A program made the position numbers and the translations under genes. Shown in pieces: positions 56,576 to 64,000 of a stretch of 64,000 nt of DNA (position 1 is the stretch's first letter; each line of letters opens with the position of its first letter). The stretch comes from Apostichopus japonicus. Its lineage: Eukaryota > Echinodermata > Holothuroidea > Aspidochirotida > Stichopodidae. A model generated the notes under the pieces. It was given only the letters and a program-made list of their open reading frames with translations. It made no database searches and was not told the origin of the DNA. The DNA lies in contig NC_092567.1 of the NCBI RefSeq assembly GCF_037975245.1, forward strand, positions 12,339,376 to 12,403,375, in the 5' to 3' direction.

Positions 56576-58440
56576 TTGCTAGCGGTAGCCAGCAGTTTTG
56601 GTGTATAAAGTCACAACAACCAGATTACTTCATTCTTACCATTCCTATGGAACTCTGTGCCTCTAAAAGTGAAGGGTACTGAAAGAAGTTTGATAGGGTC
56701 ATGGGTCCTGATCTCCAGTACAGTCTCCGTCTTCATATTCACTAGAGGGTGTCTTCCTACAGTTGAATAATTACATCATGGAGCCGTTCGAGCCTCAGTG
56801 ACTTCTAAATCAAAAGTGAAACACTAACATGATATTATTCAGATATTTCAGAATACTTCAGAAACAAAAGGATACTCACAACAAAGAAAAACCCATGGTA
56901 GCAGTTCCACTTTGATCCAATCATTGATATTTTTAATTTAGTGAATATACAGTAAATTACTGGTACAGTGTTTGGTTTCTGAATCTTTTTGAAAGTTCTT
57001 AGGAACTTTTGCATTCAGATAGCAATGTGACACTACAGCAGTCTTTGTGGGCAATCAACTTCACATGCTAGCTGTAAAGACCCCTACACGTTTAGTAAGT
57101 AAATTATGTAAAAGTGCATATTTGATCTGTGATATTGAAGCTGAAGATACGTCAATAGGAACTGAGCATTACCAGCAAAAACCCTGGAAATTCTGGATAT
57201 GTTCCAATAATGGGTTGTCTTGGACCAGTTTGGGTGGTGTAAAGCACTGCAGTATTTTGGGTGACACAAACTACAATAATGCTTGCATATGATATTGAAT
57301 CTCAATCTCTGGAAAACCTTGCGCTTCATTTGACCTTTACCCACTGGCAGGTTAGCACTTAAATCCACAATATCCCAGGAGAGGAAACAACTCCAGAGTA
57401 CTTTAAGAATAGGTTTTTATGACTTAATTTGGCTAAAACCTTTCAGACAGTTGGATGATCTCGCAAATGCAGAACACTTCTTAAATGAATAATATGATCA
57501 AATTATTTGAAGAAGGAAAACCTCCCCTTCAACTTGTAACCAACTATAACAGGCAAGCATCACCATACTTCAGCTAGTCCTACATTGTGCTGAGTATAGG
57601 TCACGCTTTATGCTGGTATTGCATACTATTGAATATTATAACTAAAATCATTAGACTAGGCATAAATTAGGCTGCACTTAGGTTATATGACTAGAGAAGA
57701 CCTAAGCCATAACGTTGAACGTTATGATGGCCTGTGAGCCAATCCTTGTACGTGCACAGCCTAACGCTATGAAAGGAACTCAACTGATACGTGGGATTTC
57801 TTCTTTGACAATTGTAATATACTCCGTCTGTTTCTTTCAGTATCATGTTCACCATCTGGAATATGTTGCAATACCTTCATATTTAAGCCTGTACTGTAGC
57901 TTCGGGGAATCATTTCAAACAAACAGGGAAGTACAACCATTCAACCGTTCTCCAAACGCTGTTTACACTGTGGCGTTGGTTTGTTTAGATTTTGAAAATG
58001 AGACTTGTTCAAGTCGTTTTCCATGCCTACGAGGGAAATTCCCCTATTTTTCAGATAAATGGTCAATCTTCCAATTGAAATAATAGCAATTTACCACAAA
58101 ATGGCAAATTCCTTAGATCTAATAAGTGAGGACTTCAACAATATGCTGCAAAATGTCAATATCATTTGCACCTTGACATTTGTCTGCTAAAGTTGTGTTC
58201 ATAGAATCCTGTACAGCAGCTTGAAAGTGCCATCAAGACAGCAAGATAAACATGTCTTAGATATTTTTTTTCAGCCTGGATAGGCTATTGTTTAACTACA
58301 AGCTTGGAAAATGGTCAAAAATCTTTTCTAAAATCTTTTGAAATGACGAGACGAAAGCATTTGGCTATTTCAACATTAATCAGAAAATTTCCAAATTATA
58401 CACTAGGATATGGAATTCGGAGGGGGGGGGGGGGGCGATG
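56576..58440. other. No gene recognised
   Basis: AT-rich. The 122-codon frame at 57715-58083 has no recognisable domain and no splice or start context that I trust. Confidence 0.4.
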
Positions 58441-58794
58441 CAGACCCGTCAACTCCCCCGGTTTTACCGGGAGACTCCCGGTTTTTACCCGAATCTCCCG
58501 GCCTCCCGGTTTCATATTCTATTCTCCCGGTTTTTTAATGTTTCATCACTTGCGACATTTCTGAAAATAGCCAACAGTTAGTCCTATGCTTATTCGCGTA
58601 ATAAGTGTAATCTAAAAATAGATTGATTGTTTACAAACACGTTACGACTGACACAGTGCTGTGCGGGACTCTCAACCAATAGCAGGCTTCTTTGTCAGTT
58701 CTCGGACTTCACGCAATGTACGTTGGCCTTGGTAGAGTCCTGAATACAGTGCATTAGTACGGCGTGCACTGTGCATATGCCATGGTGCACTCAG

Positions 58795-58918
<124 letters not shown>

Positions 58919-59102
58919 TTAACTTGTATGTATACGTGGCGCGGCGTACCATTTGTGTGCAGTTCGCATGTAGGATATTTGTATACGACGAAAAACAGTT
59001 AAGTTCTATGCCGACGGACTCTTTACATGCGTCCTCTTCGCTGCTAGGTGAATATTACGTCTTTAACTACGATTTAAGAAACGGCTGTTTCAAACATCTC
59101 AC

Positions 59103-60171
59103 CAAGGGCGGCGGAACCGGGGGGCACAGGGGGCACGTGCCCCCCCCCCCACTTTTCCTCAGGTTAAAAATGTGCCCTTTTTCTACATAAAAATTTCTAA
59201 ATAAAAAAAGAGTTTACAAAGCGAAACCCACGTCGAATGAAATATTTCGGGAAGTTTTAATTGTTTACTACCATAGGCGTAGGAGCCCAATTTGATTTTG
59301 GGGGCTGTAACGACTTGCCCGAAAAATACTACCAAAATTTTTCGCGCGCTCCGCGCGCGTTCAACATGTTAATTTGCATATCAAATAGGCATGCGTCGGT
59401 TATTACATCGCATGCCAATAACATACAATCATTTGCCGTGTTATTATCCTTCCATATTGGTTAGGATTATTGGCAAAGTCGTTACAATAATAATGATCAT
59501 AATAATATCAGTTTAACCATTGAAAAACACATAGCAAATTATTTTTCTTTCAGTAGGTGCCCGAAAAATTCTCAGCATATTGCCCGAATTTTCACAAAAT
59601 TTGGGGGTTGCCCCCCCCCTCCCCGCCTCCTACACCTATGTTTACTACCACAAGGCTTCTAACATTCTGGTGAGTGCCATTATGCATATTCAATTTGCCA
59701 ACAAAATCCTAATGCATTTCCAAAAATGCCTTGCTATATTACATTGTGACTTTGTAATAAGCAGAAGCCATTTATAGCCTACTATGAATAGCCTAATGAG
59801 TATAGTTTTAATATCCCTTAACCTACCCCATACTTTCCTTTTTTTGACATATTTCATTTGCTTTCGTGCATGTATTGATCGCGTGTGCAGGGACTTGGAC
59901 TTTATAATGATTTCACCTCATTTTGTCTCGAAAGAAAACTTGTTCCTTGTTTCCCAATTTGCACATTAGATATTGCAGTGCTAGTATGCATTGTTTCCTT
60001 GAGGGGGGGGGGGGGGGGCGTTGATGGAGTGATGTGTCTACGCAAATAAGATGATACAATAAGAGTTGTAAATGGTACTAAATATCAGGCTGCATCAGTC
60101 CAATCGAATTTCTGCAAAGTGCCCTTCGACGTTGGTGCCGCCCCAGATTAAAAGTGCTTCCGCCGCCCTTG
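59103..60171. mobile_element. hAT-like element, middle of three nested
   Basis: It starts CAAGGGCGGCGGAACC and ends GCTTCCGCCGCCCTTG. The 8-bp duplication CATCTCAC is exact (59095-59102 and 60172-60179). It is the same family as 13440-14082, with the shared segments GTGCCCCC-run-ACTTTTCCTCAGG and TTTCACCTCATTTTGTCTC. It lacks module A but carries the next insert. Confidence 0.94.
59272..59640. mobile_element. hAT-like element, innermost of three nested
   Basis: It starts CATAGGCGTAGGAG and ends CTCCTACACCTATG. The 8-bp duplication TTTACTAC is exact (59264-59271 and 59641-59648). A diverged relative is at 26560-26846, and the ends resemble the outer element at 13073-14625. Confidence 0.93.
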
Positions 60172-60485
60172 CATCTCACTAATTCTTTCGGCGACTATTC
60201 ATGGAGCACAATAGCATTTCCTGCGTATAAACTCGTACAGGGATTATACGCGGTATCTACGCGGCGTCTACGCGGCATTTTGTTTGTCAACGTCTTTATA
60301 CGATCCTGTAGGCGTACCCATGTCCAGTTATACGTGAGCGGTACTGTAAACTACACGTTAGGAGTATTTATATCATTTCAGTTGAAAATTACCAACCTCC
60401 CTATTTTCCCTTAATCTCCCTATTTTTTGGCCCTGAAAAAATGTTATTCTCCTTATTTTGGGGTCAAACAGGTTGACAGGTCTGT

Positions 60486-61692
60486 GATGTTACATTCAGC
60501 TGAGAAGAAGGCCACTGCTACGGGTGTTCACCCGTCCCAGTCCCCCCCCCCCCTCAGACTTTACCCTAAAAATATTTATTGGCAATAATGGTGTATGGAG
60601 CCAATTTAAGACCTAACTGTAGTCTAATTATGCTCAGAGAACACCATTTAAAGTAGATTTTCAAAACAATCTCAGGGGGCGGATCTACATAGGATTTGCC
60701 TTCAACAAGCCAACCAACACACCGCCACTTTTTTTAAATTCTTCTTTCCATTCTAGCCTTTCCATAACAGTGAAGGACCTACCCAAGTCAATCGGAAGGA
60801 ATTTTAGATTTACTGCTCCAACCCCCCCCCCCCCACCCTTGAAATCATATATTACAATTGGGGTCGAGAAGGGGTCCCATTGTTCGAGTCCTTCGATCCG
60901 ATTTCATCTGAAGGCCGTATAGGTAGCCTCTCATCAGTTTATGACAATAACGATATATGCCCTGTTATATGTAAAGTACCGTAGTACATAGCCTATACAT
61001 CTGATATTAAGATGTGGTACATGGCTACATGTAGGTAACATGCTATAATGTGTACCTCTTTGTGAGGCATTATTGTACATAGGAATAATAACTGGTTGGG
61101 CAGCATGTCCACCCAACGGCTATTTACCAAATAACTGGACGGGCAAGACTGTATTTTCTGATTTTCCATGCAATTGAACAAGAGTGATTTTAACATCGGT
61201 TAGTTCAGTTTTCAAACTTTACACTAGTATTCTTTAGCACAACCTTAAGTTTAGACAACATTTATAGTCTAAATACGCCTCAAAATTGTTTCTGCCGGAG
61301 GGCCCCCCCCCCCCACAACACCCTACATGGAATTGCATTCAACGACTCAACAGCAACACCATCATAACTTTCGCCACATATAGTCTGACCATAAAGGTTC
61401 ATTCCCCTTCCTAAATTGATCGGGAGAATTTTGGAATGTGAACCCACGTTACTGGGTACTAAACCATACAGGAGAGTTGATCCGTTTTCAGGATTGGAGA
61501 GGCAAACTTACCGCTTATGGACTTAATCAGAAATATACACAAATTAGCCACAAGATGTACCTACTCCTCTATGTTCTTCACCCTTCCCCATATCTATGTA
61601 GACATGTGACAAATCACTTGATTGGCGTAGGAAGGGAGCAAAAAAATGAATGGTTTGGGGAGGTGGTCGGGAGGCATCCCAATTAAACAAAC
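60486..61692. other. Non-coding; homopolymer-rich repeat remnants
   Basis: CAGGGGGCGGATCTACATAGG-like start at 60673, C-runs at 60541, 60823 and 61302, and words shared with 23291. No paired ends and no gene. Confidence 0.4.
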
Positions 61693-63022
61693 CAGTGGCG
61701 TATCCAGGGGGCGCAACAGGCGCGCGCCCCCCTATTGGTCGTCACCAAAAAAAAAAAGTTTAGCCAAAAAAAAAAAAAAATTGATGACGACCTTTATGTG
61801 AGATGTCGGTGATCGCTCAACCCCCCCCCCCCCCCTCCCGTATGCTTTATTTTTTGTTTGCCAAAAAAAGGTTCTGGCGAACTTCGGCGGCATAATAGTT
61901 TTGGAAACATATATGGTAATTGTGTTTGTATTATCGCGTAGCACAGGGCCTGTATAAGGCCTCTGGGCTGCCTGAGGGAAGCCCATAATAGCTCCGTGCA
62001 TAACACGTGAGGTTACTCTATCGAGGCAAAAATTTTGACTTGTCCATTCACGAAATTTATTTCTGCTGACCTTTTATGCCTCAAATTTTTTGTGTACAAT
62101 TTTTCTTGACCTCGATTTTCAAATTACTAATCATACTTTGCTAACACGATAAGACGTTATTATAGTATTATAGTATTTAATTTTTAGGCAACGACCGCTC
62201 GCGTCAAAACCTCTTTTTTTTGCAAACAACACTGAACACAAGATTTTAAATATCTTGCAGATAAAAGCATTCATTATGCCTATGTTATAAATATTTAAGT
62301 CATACTTAAACAATTTTTGTACATTTTTTCCAGATAATAGTTAAATACGTTAAATTATTTTTTGATAATTGACATTAAAAGAATACCTATAATGTCACAG
62401 ATTTTTTTATCAGAATGTGGCTAAACCTAAACTGCAGCGGTTTATTACTCAATGCCCCCATCTTTGTAGGGAAAGAAATCAGTCAGTCACCTTTATGCAC
62501 GATGCGCTGGTGAGTGGTTCCGTTCCGGTTCGAAGTTTCAACATCTAGAGTCGCAAGCATCCACGAAGAATGACATTTCTTAACCCAATGGAAGAGAAGT
62601 AATTATCTCTGCATCAAGTTCAGTCAAATTTAACAGTAATGCAACCACTGTACAGTCAGACCATTTTGCTGTTGTTGCCAAACTTCATGTTGTAAATCAT
62701 TGATAAACTAAAGTAAAATTCATAAATTTCTTAAAGGCTTTGATGGTGAAACTTGGCAATCACCAGATTTCCCAGTCGGTCACAAGTTTTACAAACACTA
62801 AGTGACATGCCAGCCATACTAAATTGTGCATTTTGTGTCCATTTTTACTGGAAATGTTGCTTATTATTAAGGTCGAAAAAAAGGATCACATATGGCACCA
62901 TTTTGCATTTCAGCCCTTCTTCGAAAGCAAAAATTGTCCAACCCTCCCCTTAGACCCATCCCCCAGGACGGCGATCATTCATGCCTGACGCCCCCAGTGG
63001 AAAATCCTGGATACGCCCCTCC
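61693..63022. mobile_element. Possible hAT-like element (weak right end)
   Basis: It starts CAGTGGCGTATCCAGG; a matching CCTGGATACGCCCC lies at about 63006-63019. The flanks AAACAAAC and AAACAATA match at only 6 of 8. The body is AT-rich, with decayed words (CCAAAAAAAAAAA) and no transposase. It could instead be two separate fragments. Confidence 0.45.
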
Positions 63023-63668
63023 AAACAATACACATTTCGTCATTACTGTGACCCACATCAATACTGAACATTTTCCAAATTTCCATATCAAAATGTTGAC
63101 TACTTTATCCCGACAATTTTGAACATTTTGGGGAATTTCAACCCTTTCTCCAAATTGAAACCCTTTTCTTGAATATCAAGTTTGTTTTAAAATTGCCTTC
63201 TTTAATTTAACCGAAATTCTCAACACTAGACTACTTTATCTAAAAATTAAACTTCTTCGATTTATTTCGACCTCTTCTTTAATTCCCTTCGTGTAAAATG
63301 TCGATTTCTTTTTTTGTTTTGAATTTTCGCCTTTTTACTAGAAATTTTTATATCAAAATGTCGATATAAATTTCAATTATTTTATCTCAAAAAATAAACT
63401 TTTCTTGATGAGGATGGTACTAAGTGAAGGGAAGAAGAAAAGGGGGGGGGGTCTACATGAATTGACTATGAACATTATTGGTGAAATGTCGCCATAGTAT
63501 TTAGATTTGAGCAATCACGATCGAGGTACCTGAAAAGAAAAAACATCGTTTGATAGCCTAACACTCTCTTTGCTGCAAAGATTTAGCTGAATAATCCAGC
63601 ACTGACATGGAATGGAATTCATTAAAAAGGAGGTTTGGTCGGGAGGGGACAAAACATGTACTCCTTCA
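63023..63668. other. Non-coding, AT-rich
   Basis: TTTTGAA/TTTCGA-type words dominate; a G-run is at 63442. No gene recognised. Confidence 0.4.
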
Positions 63669-63838
63669 TAAGGGGCATAGCGAGGAATTTGCCAAGGGAG
63701 GGCGAAGTCTGTAGGCAAACTATCTAAGCGGAGCGCCACCATGTATCGGCGCGAAGCGAACAAGGAAATTTTGGCCGAAAATGCCTCCCAGATCGCTGGA
63801 AATGGCACTTCCCGGGCCTTGTTAGTTGCATCTAAGCA
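63669..63838 (+). mobile_element. hAT-like MITE, family C, truncated copy 3
   Basis: AGGGGCATAGCGAGGAATTT to TTAGTTGCATCTAAGCATT, including module A (63718-63812). It breaks off where the GGTCA-type element begins, so the right part is missing. Confidence 0.75.
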
Positions 63839-64000
63839 TTTTTGGTTCCTTGCTTTAGCAAAAGGAACCTATGCAGTCAGGTTGGCGTGTGTGTGTGTGT
63901 ATGTGTGTGTGTGTGTATGTGTGTGTGTGTGTGTGTCTGTGACACTTGCTTGGGTACGCTGTATCTCAATAAGGGAATATTGGATTGAGGCCAAACTTGG
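63838..64000 (+). repeat. Second copy of the GGTCA element start (cut by window end)
   Basis: TTTGGTTCCTTGCTTTAGCA and on through the TG run (63888-63940) and CTCAATAAGGGAAT match 49289-49440 almost exactly. The shared abrupt left border defines a terminus of the repeat. Confidence 0.85.

Noticed and set aside
56391-56582. Coding potential of module A (GCCACCATGGG start)
   Set aside because: The frame is not kept in length or phase among the nine copies, so it is reported only as a shared module.
57715-58083. 122-codon frame as a small secreted protein
   Set aside because: No clear signal peptide, no motif and no supporting gene structure.

Overview
The window is eukaryotic and animal-like: AT-rich, very sparse in genes, with introns implied by splice sites and dense with mobile DNA. 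The best guess is a marine deuterostome invertebrate, perhaps an echinoderm such as a sea cucumber. The reasons are an NLR-type NACHT exon (such families are expanded in echinoderms and amphioxus), a Ty3/gypsy element, a marine-type tRNA-derived SINE with a (TTA)n tail, and many short hAT-like elements with G/C-homopolymer cores. The species assignment is inference.

Only two loci look convincingly protein-coding. (1) 2603-4107 (+): one large NACHT NTPase exon of an NLR-like innate immune receptor. It has an intron acceptor in front. At its end a perfect GTAAGT donor, an in-frame stop and an AATAAA signal lie within 17 bases. (2) 31155-38456 (+): a complete-looking, apparently very young Ty3/gypsy retrotransposon with two 1305-bp LTRs that look identical by eye, an AGAA target duplication, a tRNA-Leu primer site, gag, and a pol with intact RT, RNase H and integrase motifs. 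Gag and pol are joined by a textbook -1 frameshift signal (GGGAAAC plus a predicted H-type pseudoknot). No aspartic protease motif is visible.

Layout. 0-9 kb: GGTCA-rich tandem repeat, NACHT exon, a putative DNA transposon with about 30-bp inverted ends, and a 36-bp hairpin minisatellite. 9.8-21 kb: a run of hAT-like elements, several with exact 8-bp target duplications and some nested in each other; also a 53-bp-arm palindrome and a decayed hammerhead-like hairpin. 21-26 kb: a foldback-like element with inverted minisatellite arms, a second 36-bp hairpin array, and an 811-813-bp element with minisatellite arms. 26-31 kb: transposon relics, a LINE 3' end, a mariner-like MITE and a TAGGCCTA-rich stretch. 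31-38.5 kb: the gypsy element. 41-46 kb: a MITE with perfect ends, a pyrimidine tract, a 2.1-kb element carrying thirteen ~146-bp tandem units between inverted ends, and a SINE. 49-52 kb: a 3-kb repeat full of AGGTCA direct repeats (six perfect DR4s). 58-60.5 kb: a three-deep nest of DNA elements. The remaining long stretches (46.4-49.3, 52.3-56.3 and 56.6-58.4 kb) show no recognisable gene.

Most insertions were called by reading both ends and matching the duplicated target by eye. These calls rest directly on the sequence. Superfamily names follow from duplication length and end motif (hAT: 8 bp, CAG...CTG-like ends), since no transposase is present.
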